NCBI GenBank assembly: GCA_045645505.1
Contig: JAZRIW010000018.1
Coordinates: forward strand, 77,382 to 141,381
Direction: 5' to 3'
DNA: 64,000 nt
Source: Fumia sp045645505
GTDB taxonomy: Bacteria; Bacillota; Clostridia; Oscillospirales; Ruminococcaceae
Shown piece after piece: positions 45,516 to 55,186 of the stretch. Both the position numbers and the translations under genes were made by a program. The notes under the pieces are model-generated. The model ran no database searches. It was not told the origin of the DNA and saw nothing but the letters and a program-made list of their open reading frames with translations. Position 1 is the first letter of the stretch. Each line of letters opens with the position of its first letter.

Positions 45516-46193
45516 ATGAGTTTATTTACGATTGCTGATTTGCATTTATCTTTAGGTGTAAATAAGCCAATGGATGTATTTCCGGGATGGGAGAATTATA
45601 CTGAGCGCCTCACCGAAAATTGGCAGAATGTTGTAAAACCTGAAGATACGGTTGTGATAGCGGGAGATATTTCCTGGGGCCTTATGATGGAAGAAAGTCG
45701 AAAGGATTTTGAATATCTTGACAGTCTTAATGGTACGAAAATCATTTTGAAAGGAAATCATGACTACTGGTTTACCACAAAAACAAAGGTTGAAAAAGAA
45801 TTAGACAACTGGGGTTTAAAGACGATAAAAATTCTTTTTAACAATGCGTATGAATATGATGATTATGCTATTTGCGGAACTCGTGGCTGGATGAATGAGC
45901 AAAATGATAAGAAAATTCTTTTGCGTGAATGCGGAAGGTTAAGACTTTCGCTTGAAGCGGGGAAAAAATTAGGTAAGGAACCGATTGTGTTTTTACATTA
46001 TCCTCCGATTTACGGCGCGAGTGAATGTTATGAAATTTTAGAAGTGTTGTATGAATATGGTGTAAAACATGTTTATTATGGACATATTCACGGATATTCT
46101 TTGGGATATGCCATTAATGGTGAGAGGATTGGCATTGATTTCAGATTGGTTTCTTGTGATTATTTGCAATTTTCACCTAAAAAAATTATATAA
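45516..46193 (+). CDS. Metallophosphoesterase
   Basis: A 225-residue calcineurin-like phosphoesterase. Metal-binding motifs occur in order: DLHL (8), GDISWG (about 50), GNHDYW (about 79), HYPP (about 160) and GHIHG (about 194). The natural substrate is unknown. The ATG at 45516 lacks a ribosome site at normal spacing; a purine-rich GGGAAGGG lies about 27 bases upstream with a hairpin between, and an in-frame stop at 45501 rules out a longer start. Confidence 0.87.
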   Translation: MSLFTIADLHLSLGVNKPMDVFPGWENYTERLTENWQNVVKPEDTVVIAGDISWGLMMEESRKDFEYLDSLNGTKIILKGNHDYWFTTKTKVEKELDNWGLKTIKILFNNAYEYDDYAICGTRGWMNEQNDKKILLRECGRLRLSLEAGKKLGKEPIVFLHYPPIYGASECYEILEVLYEYGVKHVYYGHIHGYSLGYAINGERIGIDFRLVSCDYLQFSPKKII

Positions 46194-46225
46194 TTTGTAG
46201 AAAACAGTAAAAGCAAAAATAATAC

Positions 46226-46254
46226 TGGAAATATTTGAAATCCTGTGTTATAAT
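46226..46254 (+). promoter_or_regulatory. Promoter of tig
   Basis: TGGAAA and TATAAT are separated by 17 bases, with a leader of about 70 bases. Confidence 0.55.
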
Positions 46255-46330
46255 GATTTTATTATCTGATTAAAATTTAGTAAAGTATAAGCTGATTAAG
46301 AATAACAGCTTAAAATTAGGAGGAAATTTA

Positions 46331-47611
46331 ATGAGTTTAGTATCAAAAAACAATGTAGCGACCAATAAATTTGAATTGGAAATTCATGTTTCGGCAGAAG
46401 ATTTCGAAAAAGCTTGTCAGAGTGCATTCTTAAAAAGAGGCAAGAAAATCGAAGTTCCCGGATTCCGTAAGGGAAAAGCTCCGAGAAAAATGATTGAGAA
46501 ATTATATGGTGAAGCAGTATTTTTCGAAGATGCTGTAAATTCTACATATGCTGATGCTCTGGAAGAAGCAGTGAAAGAGGCAGAACTTGAGTTGGTTGCT
46601 GCTCCTGATGTTGAAATTTTGGATGTTTCTAAAGAAAATGGTTATAAATTTAAGGCAGTTTGCGTTGTTAAGCCTGAAGTAGTTGTTAAAGATTATAAGG
46701 GCATTAAAGCTAAGAAAACTGTTAAGAGAGTAACTGCTAAAGAAATTAATGCTGAAATTGACCGTTTGAGAGAACGTAATGCAAGAACTATCTCTGTAAC
46801 TGACCGCGCAGCTAATAAAGATGATATTGTAGTTATTGATTTTGATGGTTCTGTTGATGGTGTTCCTTTTGATGGCGGTCAAGCTGAAAAATTCAGCTTG
46901 ACATTGGGTTCAGGTCAGTTTATTCCCGGATTTGAAGATCAGGTTATCGGCCATAACATAGGTGATGAATTTGATGTAAACGTTAAATTCCCTGATAACT
47001 ATCATGCAGAAGAACTCAAAGGCAAGGATTCTGTATTTAAAGTAAAAATTCATGAGATTAATGCAAAAGAACTTCCTGAAGCTGATGACGATTTTGCAAA
47101 AGATGTAAGTGAATTTGATACTTTGGATGAGCTTAAAAACGATATTAAGAAGAAAATTAAAGAGCAGAATGAAAAAACTGCCAATACTGAGTTTGAAAAC
47201 AAACTTATTGATGAAGTTATTGCAAAAATGGAAGGCGAAATCCCTGAAGAAATGTATGAGAGCAGAATTGACGAGATGGTTCGTGATTTCGGCTATCGTT
47301 TACAGAGTCAGGGTATGAATATGGACCTTTATCTTAAATATACAGGTATGGAAATGGATTCATTCCGTATGACTTTCAAAGAACAGGCTGAAAAGCAGGT
47401 TAAAATCCGTCTTGCACTTGAAAAGATTGTTGAGCTTGAAAAAATTGAAGCAGACGATAAAGATTTGGAAAAAGAATATGCTCGTATCGCTGAAGCTTAC
47501 AATATGGAGGTTGACAAGATTAAGGGTATGATTCCTGCTGATGATTTGAAAGCTGATATTGCAGTAAATAAAGCTATCGATTTGATTAAAGATAACGTTG
47601 TTGATGCATAA
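46331..47611 (+). CDS. tig: Trigger factor
   Basis: Ribosome-bound chaperone and prolyl isomerase of 426 residues. The N-terminal ribosome-binding region carries VPGFRKGKAPRKMIEK, followed by an FKBP-type domain (IDFDGSVDGVPFDGG to FPDNYHAEEL) and a helical C-terminal chaperone part. Acidic and lysine-rich composition is typical. It is followed by clpP and clpX, the classical order. Confidence 0.97.
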   Translation: MSLVSKNNVATNKFELEIHVSAEDFEKACQSAFLKRGKKIEVPGFRKGKAPRKMIEKLYGEAVFFEDAVNSTYADALEEAVKEAELELVAAPDVEILDVSKENGYKFKAVCVVKPEVVVKDYKGIKAKKTVKRVTAKEINAEIDRLRERNARTISVTDRAANKDDIVVIDFDGSVDGVPFDGGQAEKFSLTLGSGQFIPGFEDQVIGHNIGDEFDVNVKFPDNYHAEELKGKDSVFKVKIHEINAKELPEADDDFAKDVSEFDTLDELKNDIKKKIKEQNEKTANTEFENKLIDEVIAKMEGEIPEEMYESRIDEMVRDFGYRLQSQGMNMDLYLKYTGMEMDSFRMTFKEQAEKQVKIRLALEKIVELEKIEADDKDLEKEYARIAEAYNMEVDKIKGMIPADDLKADIAVNKAIDLIKDNVVDA

Positions 47612-47622
47612 TTAATGTAAAG

Positions 47623-47699
47623 GATGAAATTTCTTCATCTTCTGAGCAAAATTTAAGATATTATATCAAGGAAAGGGTGTGAAGCAAATTGCTTCACAC
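47623..47699 (+). promoter_or_regulatory. Two hairpins in the tig-clpP gap
   Basis: GATGAA/TTCATC at 47623-47639 forms a small hairpin, and GTGTGAAGC/GCTTCACAC at 47677-47699 forms a perfect 9-bp stem with loop AAATT. The second lies 18 bases before the clpP ribosome site and lacks a T run, so it is more likely a regulatory or processing element than a terminator. No CtsR or CIRCE operator was seen. Confidence 0.5.
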
Positions 47700-47729
47700 T
47701 CGACCACTTTTTTGATTGGAGGAATAATA

Positions 47730-48314
47730 GTGAGTTTAGTGCCAATGGTTGTAGAGCAAACAAGTCGTGGTGAGCGTTCTTATGATATTTATTCAAGACT
47801 TTTAAATGACCGTATCATTATGCTTAGCGATCAGGTTAATGATACTACCGCTTCTCTTATAGTAGCACAGCTTCTTTATCTTGAAAGCCAGGATCCTGAT
47901 AAGGATATTTATCTTTATATTAACAGTCCCGGTGGTTCCATAACTTCGGGAATGGCAATTTATGATACTATGCAGTACATTAAATGTGATGTATCAACTA
48001 TATGTATCGGTATGGCTGCTTCTATGGGTGCTTTTTTACTTTCAAGTGGTGCTAAAGGTAAACGCTTGGCCCTTCCTAACAGTGAAATTATGATTCATCA
48101 GCCCTCCGGTGGCGCACAAGGTCAGGCTACTGATATTGCTATCCAGGCAGAACGTGTGCTTAAAATGAAAAAACATTTAAATGAGATTTTAGCTTCCAAT
48201 ACAGGAAAATCTGTTGAACAAATTGCTGTTGATTGTGAACGTGATTATTTTATGTCTGCTACTGAGGCATTGGATTACGGAATTATCGATAAGGTGATTT
48301 CCAAAAGAGATTAA
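47730..48314 (+). CDS. clpP: ATP-dependent Clp protease proteolytic subunit
   Basis: Serine protease of 194 residues that forms the barrel of ClpXP. The catalytic serine is in GMAASMGAFLL near residue 98 and histidine in MIHQPSGG near 123, and the aspartate follows in ERDYFMSATEA. I chose the GTG at 47730 after GGAGG; the longer frame from 47679 would include the regulatory hairpin. ClpX follows after 11 bases. Confidence 0.97.
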   Translation: MSLVPMVVEQTSRGERSYDIYSRLLNDRIIMLSDQVNDTTASLIVAQLLYLESQDPDKDIYLYINSPGGSITSGMAIYDTMQYIKCDVSTICIGMAASMGAFLLSSGAKGKRLALPNSEIMIHQPSGGAQGQATDIAIQAERVLKMKKHLNEILASNTGKSVEQIAVDCERDYFMSATEALDYGIIDKVISKRD

Positions 48315-48325
48315 TAGGAGGACAC

Positions 48326-49615
48326 ATGGCTGATTTAAACGAAAAAGAACCGGTTAGGTGTAGCTTTTGCGGTAAAACAGAACAGGACGTTGAAAGAATG
48401 TTACATTCTTCAAATGCTAATATCTGCGATGCATGTGTGGAGCTTTGCTATGAGCTTCTTGCGGAGGAAGGACTTTTTCCTTTGCCTGACTCAAACAAGC
48501 TTACTCACCCTGAAAAAAATCATAAAGCTCCTAAGCTTTTAAAACCGATTGAGATTAAAGAGGTTTTAGATCAATATGTTGTTGGACAGGAAAAAGCTAA
48601 AGTAAGCCTTGCAGTTGCAGTTTATAATCATTATAAGCGTATTTTTTTGTCAGTTGACAGCGATGTTGAAATTCAAAAGAGTAATGTTTTGCTTTTAGGT
48701 CCTACCGGTGTAGGTAAAACCTTGCTTGCACAAACTTTGGCAAAAACTTTGAATGTACCTTTTGCAATTGCTGATGCTACCACACTTACTGAAGCAGGAT
48801 ATGTAGGCGATGACGTTGAAAATGTTTTGGTGCGTTTGTTACAGGCTGCTGATTTTGATGTTGAATTAGCAGAGCGTGGTATAATTTATATTGACGAGAT
48901 TGATAAAATTACCCGTAAATCTGAGAATACCTCTATCACACGAGATGTAAGCGGTGAGGGTGTTCAACAGGCATTCCTTAAAATCTTAGAGGGAACACTT
49001 GCAAACGTTCCTCCTCAGCGTGGAAGAAAGCACCCACATCAGGAATTTATACAGATCGATACTAAAAATATTCTCTTTATTTGCGGTGGTGCATTTGAGG
49101 GAATTGAAAAACTTATTGAGCGTAGAGTAGATTCTTCCGCAATGGGATTTGGAGCTAATGTTAAAAAGCATAATGAAAAAGGTAAAACTGAGCTTTTGAA
49201 GGAAATAATTCCTTCTGACCTTGTTAAGTTCGGAATAATTCCTGAGCTTGTTGGTCGTTTGCCGGTTATCACTGCATTAGAGGATTTAGATGAGGATCAA
49301 CTGGTTAAGGTACTTACAGAACCTAAAAATTCTCTTTTACGTCAGTATATCAGTATTTTTAATCTTGATAATGTTGAACTTAACATTGGCGAAGATGCTT
49401 TAAGGGCTATTGCCAAGGAAGCTATAAAACGTAAAATCGGTGCAAGAGGACTCCGTAGTATAATGGAGGAAATTTTAATCGAGCCGATGTTTGCTGTACC
49501 ATCTGATGAGTCTATCACAAAGGTTGTTATTACTCCTGATGTTGTAGAAGGAAAGGGCAGACCGAAAGTGTTACGTAAAAGGGTACAGAATAAGACATTA
49601 AAGGAAACAGTATAA
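48326..49615 (+). CDS. clpX: ATP-dependent Clp protease ATP-binding subunit ClpX
   Basis: AAA+ unfoldase of 429 residues that feeds proteins to ClpP. The N-terminal zinc domain has CSFCGKTE and CDACVELC. Walker A is GPTGVGKT near residue 130, Walker B IIYIDEIDK near 190. The IGF loop used to dock ClpP is present around residue 280 in the GFGA region. It completes tig-clpP-clpX. Confidence 0.97.
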   Translation: MADLNEKEPVRCSFCGKTEQDVERMLHSSNANICDACVELCYELLAEEGLFPLPDSNKLTHPEKNHKAPKLLKPIEIKEVLDQYVVGQEKAKVSLAVAVYNHYKRIFLSVDSDVEIQKSNVLLLGPTGVGKTLLAQTLAKTLNVPFAIADATTLTEAGYVGDDVENVLVRLLQAADFDVELAERGIIYIDEIDKITRKSENTSITRDVSGEGVQQAFLKILEGTLANVPPQRGRKHPHQEFIQIDTKNILFICGGAFEGIEKLIERRVDSSAMGFGANVKKHNEKGKTELLKEIIPSDLVKFGIIPELVGRLPVITALEDLDEDQLVKVLTEPKNSLLRQYISIFNLDNVELNIGEDALRAIAKEAIKRKIGARGLRSIMEEILIEPMFAVPSDESITKVVITPDVVEGKGRPKVLRKRVQNKTLKETV

Positions 49616-49656
49616 TAAAAACCTCTCAAAGGATTACCTTTGAGAGGTTTTTTAAT
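49616..49656. terminator. Bidirectional terminator after clpX
   Basis: ACCTCTCAAAGG at 49621-49632 pairs with CCTTTGAGAGGT at 49637-49648, with A and T runs. It separates clpX from the convergent hydrolase gene. Confidence 0.9.
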
Positions 49657-49671
49657 GTAAATAAATTCACT

Positions 49672-51267
49672 TTATAGCATAGCACCATCGGGACCTAAAC
49701 GATAACCATCGGGGGTTATAGTATCGGCTGCCATAACACCATCGCTTAAAAAATAATACCATTTATCGTTAATTTTCTTCCATTTTGTCTGCATATTTCC
49801 GCCTGTATTCAAATAATACCATTTATTACCTTGTTTTATCCAGCCGGTTTTCATATATCCGCCGCCATTGAAGAAATACCAATAACCATCAATTTTTTTC
49901 CAGCCGGTTTGCATATCGGAAGATTCTTTATCGAAATAGAACCAACTACCATCTATTTTTTTCCAACCTAAAGAATAACTGTTGTTTTGAAGCTTTAAGC
50001 GGTAATTACCATTTGAATAATATATCCATTTACCTTGTCCGTCTGAGGTTTTGGTAGTGCTTAAAATCTTGGGAACACCATTATTATAGGCATTTTTATA
50101 GTAGTTGTAAAGCTTTTTACTTGACAGTAAAAACTTATATCTGAAATGTGCTTCTCCTGAAATTTCAGGTATTGTCATATTAAGTGCCAGCTGGTCTTCT
50201 ATAGCAAAGGTGGAATGCCACGGGTCTGTGGGGGAAGTAACATTTGCTTTATAGTCTGCGATTCCCATATAGAGTTTAACACCGGTACCTTTTACAGTTT
50301 CTGCCCACCAATTTGCTAAAACTTCATAATCTGCATTATTTTGTCCTATGTACCAATAAACCTGAGGGCATATATAATCAAGATAACCTTCTTTTACCCA
50401 TTTTCGTGTATCGGCATAATGACTGTAACTTTGACTTCCTGAAGTTGCCGATCCTTCGGGGTGAGTGCTTTTATTTGCCCATATTCCTTGTGGACTCACA
50501 CCGAATGAAATTGAAGGGTCCACTGATTTTATCGCATCATATAATCCTTCAATGAGAATATCTACATTGTTACGACGCCAATCGTCGAGGCTTGTAAAAC
50601 CGTCTGAGTACATTGAAAAGGTTTCGCTATCGTTAAAATTAGCACCTGGGTAGAAATAATCGTCGAGGTGAATACCATCAACATTATAATTTTCTGCTAT
50701 TTCTACTGCACCTCTTATTACAAGGTCACGTACTTCGGGAATACCCGGATTTAAGTAGTAATTTCCGTCGGGAGAATATTTTACACACCATTCAGGGTGC
50801 ATTTTTGCAGGGTTATCAGGGGCTAAGGTATTCCATTCTGAATCTCCGCCTTTGGTTACTCTGTAAGGGTTAATCCATGCGTGAAGTTTTAAACCTCTTT
50901 TATGAGCAGCTTTTACCCAATATTCAAGAGGATCAAAATTATTTTGAGGAGCAAGGCCCTGCATACCGGTCAGATATGCACTCCAAGGGTATATATCTGA
51001 TGGATAAAAGGCATCTCCTGAGGGACGTACCTGTAAAATTATATCGGTCATTCCCATATCCTTGCAATTATCCAAAATTTCATCGGCTTCAGTTTTTAAA
51101 GTATTAACATTGACATTTTTAGAAGAGGGATAGTCTAAATTATAGACTGTGGAAATCCATACGCCTCTGAATTCTTTAAATTCAGTCTCAAAGGCTGATA
51201 CGGGAAAAGTACTGATTAAAATAGTGAGTAATGTAACTATCGAGATTAATTTTAAGTATTTTTTCAT
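49672..51267 (-). CDS. Secreted GHL10-family glycosidase-like protein with cell-wall repeats
   Basis: A 531-residue exported protein. The signal peptide MKKYLKLISIVTLLTILIS ends near an ASAF-like VSAFE site. Residues about 30-370 form a GHL10/DUF187 barrel (EFRGVWISTVYNLDYPS, VRPSGDAFYPS, NVDGIHLDDYFYP). From about 400, five or so choline-binding-type repeats of GWKKIDGYWYFF pattern anchor it to the wall. It may act on cell-wall or glycan polymers; the substrate is unproven. The ATG at 51267 follows AAGGAG. Confidence 0.88.
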   Translation of the reverse strand: MKKYLKLISIVTLLTILISTFPVSAFETEFKEFRGVWISTVYNLDYPSSKNVNVNTLKTEADEILDNCKDMGMTDIILQVRPSGDAFYPSDIYPWSAYLTGMQGLAPQNNFDPLEYWVKAAHKRGLKLHAWINPYRVTKGGDSEWNTLAPDNPAKMHPEWCVKYSPDGNYYLNPGIPEVRDLVIRGAVEIAENYNVDGIHLDDYFYPGANFNDSETFSMYSDGFTSLDDWRRNNVDILIEGLYDAIKSVDPSISFGVSPQGIWANKSTHPEGSATSGSQSYSHYADTRKWVKEGYLDYICPQVYWYIGQNNADYEVLANWWAETVKGTGVKLYMGIADYKANVTSPTDPWHSTFAIEDQLALNMTIPEISGEAHFRYKFLLSSKKLYNYYKNAYNNGVPKILSTTKTSDGQGKWIYYSNGNYRLKLQNNSYSLGWKKIDGSWFYFDKESSDMQTGWKKIDGYWYFFNGGGYMKTGWIKQGNKWYYLNTGGNMQTKWKKINDKWYYFLSDGVMAADTITPDGYRLGPDGAML

Positions 51268-51362
51268 GTTATACTCCTTTCTTAATATATCTATAAAAAC
51301 AATACCACAAAAACTATTATTTTTCAATTGGAATTTTTTGATAATCAGATATTTTTAAAATT

Positions 51363-51405
51363 AAAGCTGCGAGAAATTTTAAATAAATATCTCACAGCTT
51401 TTTTG
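51363..51405. terminator. Terminator between galE and the hydrolase gene
   Basis: AAGCTGCGAGA at 51364-51374 pairs, with one mismatch, with TCTCACAGCTT at 51390-51400. T or A runs flank both sides. Confidence 0.65.
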
Positions 51406-51419
51406 TTATAAATTTTTAT

Positions 51420-52427
51420 TTACAATCCGTTTGGATTTTTAGCAGTAAAATTCCAGGAATCTTCACACATTTCCTTAACTCCGCGTTTTGCTTCCCAGCC
51501 TAAAACTTCTTTGGCTTTTTTGGGATCAGCATAACATTCTGCAATATCTCCGGGGCGACGGTCGGTTATTTTATAATTTACTTTTTTTCCACTTGCTTTT
51601 TGGAAAGCATCTATCATCTGTAAAACAGAGTAGCCTGTACCTGTACCGAGATTATAGGCATCAACGCCTTTATTTTTTCTGACTTTGGTTAAAGCTTTAA
51701 GATGCCCCAGTGCTAAATCTACAACATGGATATAATCGCGTACACCTGTACCGTCAAGGGTATCATAATCATTTCCATAAACAGAAAGACATTCAAGTTT
51801 TCCTGCGGCAACCTGTGCAATATAGGGAAGAAGGTTGTTTGGAATACCATTGGGATCTTCGCCGATAAGTCCGCTTTTATGTGCACCAATAGGGTTAAAA
51901 TATCTGAGTAATGCGATAGACCAATCGTTATCGGAAACAAAGATATCCCTTAAAATGTTTTCTATCATAAGTTTTGTAGAACCATAAGGGTTAGTAGTAG
52001 ATAAGGGGAAATCTTCTCTTATAGGTACTGATTTTGGTGAACCGTAAACAGTTGCAGAAGAACTGAACACCATACGTTTTACATTGTATTTTTTCATAAG
52101 TTCGCACAAAATAAGAGTGCCTGTAATATTATTATGATAATAATAAAGAGGTTTAGAAACACTTTCACCTACTGCTTTAAGTCCTGCAAAGTGGATAACA
52201 GCATCGATTTCATTTTGCTTGAAAACTTTTTCCAAATTTTCTTTGTCAAGTAAGTCAACCTCATAAAATTTAAAATCTTTACCTGTAATTGTTTTTATAC
52301 GATTAAGTGATTCAGGTTTTGAGTTTATGAAATTATCAACAATAATAATTTCTTCACCTTCATTTAAAAGTTCAACGCAGGTGTGTGATCCGATATATCC
52401 TGCGCCACCTGTTACCAATACTGCCAT
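51420..52427 (-). CDS. galE: UDP-glucose 4-epimerase
   Basis: Interconverts UDP-glucose and UDP-galactose for cell-surface polysaccharide or galactose use. The 335-residue SDR-fold protein begins MAVLVTGGAGYIGSHT and has the catalytic YGSTK motif near residue 150 after the SSSATVYG stretch. The ATG at 52427 follows AGGAG. It stands alone with its own promoter. Confidence 0.95.
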   Translation of the reverse strand: MAVLVTGGAGYIGSHTCVELLNEGEEIIIVDNFINSKPESLNRIKTITGKDFKFYEVDLLDKENLEKVFKQNEIDAVIHFAGLKAVGESVSKPLYYYHNNITGTLILCELMKKYNVKRMVFSSSATVYGSPKSVPIREDFPLSTTNPYGSTKLMIENILRDIFVSDNDWSIALLRYFNPIGAHKSGLIGEDPNGIPNNLLPYIAQVAAGKLECLSVYGNDYDTLDGTGVRDYIHVVDLALGHLKALTKVRKNKGVDAYNLGTGTGYSVLQMIDAFQKASGKKVNYKITDRRPGDIAECYADPKKAKEVLGWEAKRGVKEMCEDSWNFTAKNPNGL

Positions 52428-52463
52428 AAACAGCACTCCTCTTTTAATTTTCTCTGAAACTTA

Positions 52464-52492
52464 ATTATATAATAATCTGTATTTTAAGTCAA
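52464..52492 (-). promoter_or_regulatory. Promoter of galE
   Basis: On the minus strand TTGACT (52487-52492) and TATAAT (52464-52469) are separated by 17 bases. Confidence 0.7.
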
Positions 52493-52594
52493 GAAATTAT
52501 AAATAAAATATAAAATTAATAAAAAAGCCTTATTTTATTGTCAATAATATGATATAATTATTAAATAGTATCTATTTTGTAAAGGATTGATATA

Positions 52595-53875
52595 ATGAAA
52601 ACATCTTTTTTACGAGAAGCTATCGCTGATAGTGTGTTTTTCGGAAGTATAAAAGACAGCAGGTATAAGACAAATCTTTTAGCACTTCATCTTATTTTGC
52701 CTATTAAGGCAGAAACTATGACAGAAAATGCTCTCGTATCTCTGATACTCGAAAAAGGATATGCTGATTATCCTACCTTGAAAGATTTTTCTAAGAAATT
52801 AAATCTTATGTATGGTGCTTCAGTTGCCGGTAATGTTTCAAAAGCGGGAGATAATGCGGTAATTACACTTTTAGTATCTGCTATTGACGACAGTTATGCA
52901 ATTAACGGCGAAGAACTTCTTAAAATGAGTGCTGAGATTTTATCAGGTATGCTTTTAAGACCAAATATAAAAGACGGACTTTTTGATGAAAAGACCTTTA
53001 ATTTACAGCGGGAATATCTTATTGATACTATAAAGGCAGAGATTAATAATAAACGTAAATATGCTCAGAAAAAGACTGTTTCTCTGATGTTTAAGGGTGA
53101 AGCTTATGGCGAAAATAAGTATGGTACAATTGAAAATGCAGAAAAGATAACCTTAAAAGAAGTTACTGAGGCATATTATAGAATTTTAGATGAAGCTACT
53201 ATTGAAATTATGCATGTGGGAATGGGAAGTCCTGAAGCGGCAAAAGAAATTTTTAGAGATGCTTTTGCAAAAATAAAAAGACATCCTTTAAAACCACTTG
53301 ATACAAAAGTAGAAGGATACAGCGGGGAAGTTAACAGTGAGAGTGAAAACTTTGATGTTACTCAGTCAAAACTTTGTCTTGGTTTCAAGACGGGAATTTC
53401 ACCTGCAAGTGAGCTTATAAATCCTATGAGAATGGCGGTTGCTATTTTAGGTGGTACGCCTACTTCAAAGCTTTTTATAAACGTAAGAGAAAAGAAAAGT
53501 CTTTGTTATTATTGTGCTGCAAGATTTGACAGAACTAAGGGTATTATGCTTATTGACAGCGGTGTTGAGCACGATAAAATTTCAGAGGCAAAAGAGGCTA
53601 TTTTAGAGCAACTTTCAGATGTTTGTAACGGGGACTTTACCGATACTGATATGGAATTTGCACTTTTGAGTCTTAAAAATTCTTTTAATTCAATCGGTGA
53701 GAGTGTATATTCTGTTGAGAATTATTATTTCACACAAACTTTATTGGGACTTGAAAACACCCCCAAAAAAGAGTGTGAAGCACTTTCAAAGGTCACAAAA
53801 GAAGAAATAGTAAAAGCGGCAAAAATGTTAAAACTTCATACTGTTTATCTCTTAACCAATAAGAAGGGAGGATAA
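52595..53875 (+). CDS. M16-family peptidase homologue, YfmF-like, without HxxEH
   Basis: A 426-residue member of the M16 family that lacks the zinc-binding HxxEH motif, as in Bacillus YfmF. KLNLMYGASVAGNVSKAGDNAVI replaces the active region and the C-terminal LFINVREKKSLCYYCAARFD is typical. Family knowledge suggests that it forms a complex with the active partner encoded next. The ATG follows AAAGGATTG. Confidence 0.86.
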   Translation: MKTSFLREAIADSVFFGSIKDSRYKTNLLALHLILPIKAETMTENALVSLILEKGYADYPTLKDFSKKLNLMYGASVAGNVSKAGDNAVITLLVSAIDDSYAINGEELLKMSAEILSGMLLRPNIKDGLFDEKTFNLQREYLIDTIKAEINNKRKYAQKKTVSLMFKGEAYGENKYGTIENAEKITLKEVTEAYYRILDEATIEIMHVGMGSPEAAKEIFRDAFAKIKRHPLKPLDTKVEGYSGEVNSESENFDVTQSKLCLGFKTGISPASELINPMRMAVAILGGTPTSKLFINVREKKSLCYYCAARFDRTKGIMLIDSGVEHDKISEAKEAILEQLSDVCNGDFTDTDMEFALLSLKNSFNSIGESVYSVENYYFTQTLLGLENTPKKECEALSKVTKEEIVKAAKMLKLHTVYLLTNKKGG

Positions 53876-53878
53876 GCT

Positions 53879-55162
53879 GTGAAAAAAAATATAATAAAAA
53901 GTTCGAGAATTAATGAAGAATATATCCGTATAGAACACCCGTCAGGACTTGTGATTTTGCTTTATCCTATGAAAGAATTTAACACGTCTTATGCACTTTT
54001 TGGTACGAAATACGGTTCTATTGATAATTTTTTCAAGACCGATAAAGACGATGATTTTGTAAAGGTACCTGATGGAATTGCACATTTTTTAGAGCATAAG
54101 CTTTTTGAGAGCGAAGATGGTGATGCATTTACCCTTTTTGCGAAAACGGGTGCTGAGGCAAATGCTTTTACCTCGTTTGATAAGACTTGTTATCTCTTTT
54201 CTTGTACTGATAATTTTAAAGAGTCTTTAGAAGCTCTTTTGTCCTTTGTTCAGGCTCCTTTTTTCACTCAGCAGACAGTTGAAAAAGAGCAGGGAATAAT
54301 AGGACAGGAAATCAGAATGTATGAGGATTTACCCAGCTGGAGAGTTATGTTTAATCTTCTTGAGGGGCTTTATGTAAAAAATCCGGTAAAAGTGGATATT
54401 GCGGGTACAGTTGAAAGTATTGCAGAAATTGATGCACAGCTTTTATATCATTGTTATAACACTTTTTATAATCTTTCAAATATGGTTATTTCCATAGCGG
54501 GAAATTTTGACACCGAAGAAGCTTTAAATATCATAAATAATGGACTTAAAGATTCTAGTCCGATTTCAATAGAAAGAAGAAGCTATGATGAGCCATATGA
54601 AATAAACAAAAATAAAGTTACTCAGAATTTAGATGTTTCTGTACCACTTTTTTATTTTGGTTATAAGGTTGTACCCAAAAAAGATCCTTATGAAAATCTG
54701 CGTCAGCAAATTGAACTCGAAATTTTACTTGATATGTTAGCAGGTCAGACTTCGGATTTTTATAATGATATGTATGAAAAAGGATTACTGAATTTAAATT
54801 TCGGGACAGAGGTTTTTGGAGGAAGAGGATTTTTAGCTACTATGTTTGGTGGTGAATCCAAAGATCCCTTAAAAGTTTTAGAAGCTTTTAACGATATGAT
54901 TAAGGAAAAAAGAAAAACTTCTCTTTCAGAATCTGACTTTTTATCCTGCAGAAATGCACTTTACGGAAAAACCCTTAAAGGTATGAATGATGCGGAAAAT
55001 ATTGCTACTGCAATGCTTTCTTATGAAATGAGCAATGTGGGACTTTTTGATATGATCGATGTTATTGCGAATACCTCTTTTGAGGATATTGTAAATTGTT
55101 TTGAGAGAGATTTTGATGATAAGTGTCAATCTGTTTCAATTGTTTTTTCAAATGAAAAATGA
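53879..55162 (+). CDS. M16-family zinc peptidase, YfmH-like
   Basis: A 427-residue zinc protease. The inverted zinc motif HFLEH near residue 69 (GIAHFLEHKLFE) binds the metal together with the downstream EQGIIGQEIRMYED glutamates. ANAFTSFDKTCYLFSC follows. It starts with GTG three bases after the inactive homologue and pairs with it, the pattern of peptidase and non-catalytic partner. Its natural substrates are not known, perhaps peptides or signal-peptide fragments. Confidence 0.88.
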   Translation: MKKNIIKSSRINEEYIRIEHPSGLVILLYPMKEFNTSYALFGTKYGSIDNFFKTDKDDDFVKVPDGIAHFLEHKLFESEDGDAFTLFAKTGAEANAFTSFDKTCYLFSCTDNFKESLEALLSFVQAPFFTQQTVEKEQGIIGQEIRMYEDLPSWRVMFNLLEGLYVKNPVKVDIAGTVESIAEIDAQLLYHCYNTFYNLSNMVISIAGNFDTEEALNIINNGLKDSSPISIERRSYDEPYEINKNKVTQNLDVSVPLFYFGYKVVPKKDPYENLRQQIELEILLDMLAGQTSDFYNDMYEKGLLNLNFGTEVFGGRGFLATMFGGESKDPLKVLEAFNDMIKEKRKTSLSESDFLSCRNALYGKTLKGMNDAENIATAMLSYEMSNVGLFDMIDVIANTSFEDIVNCFERDFDDKCQSVSIVFSNEK

Positions 55163-55186
55163 CATTAAGAAAAGGACGTGAAGTAA

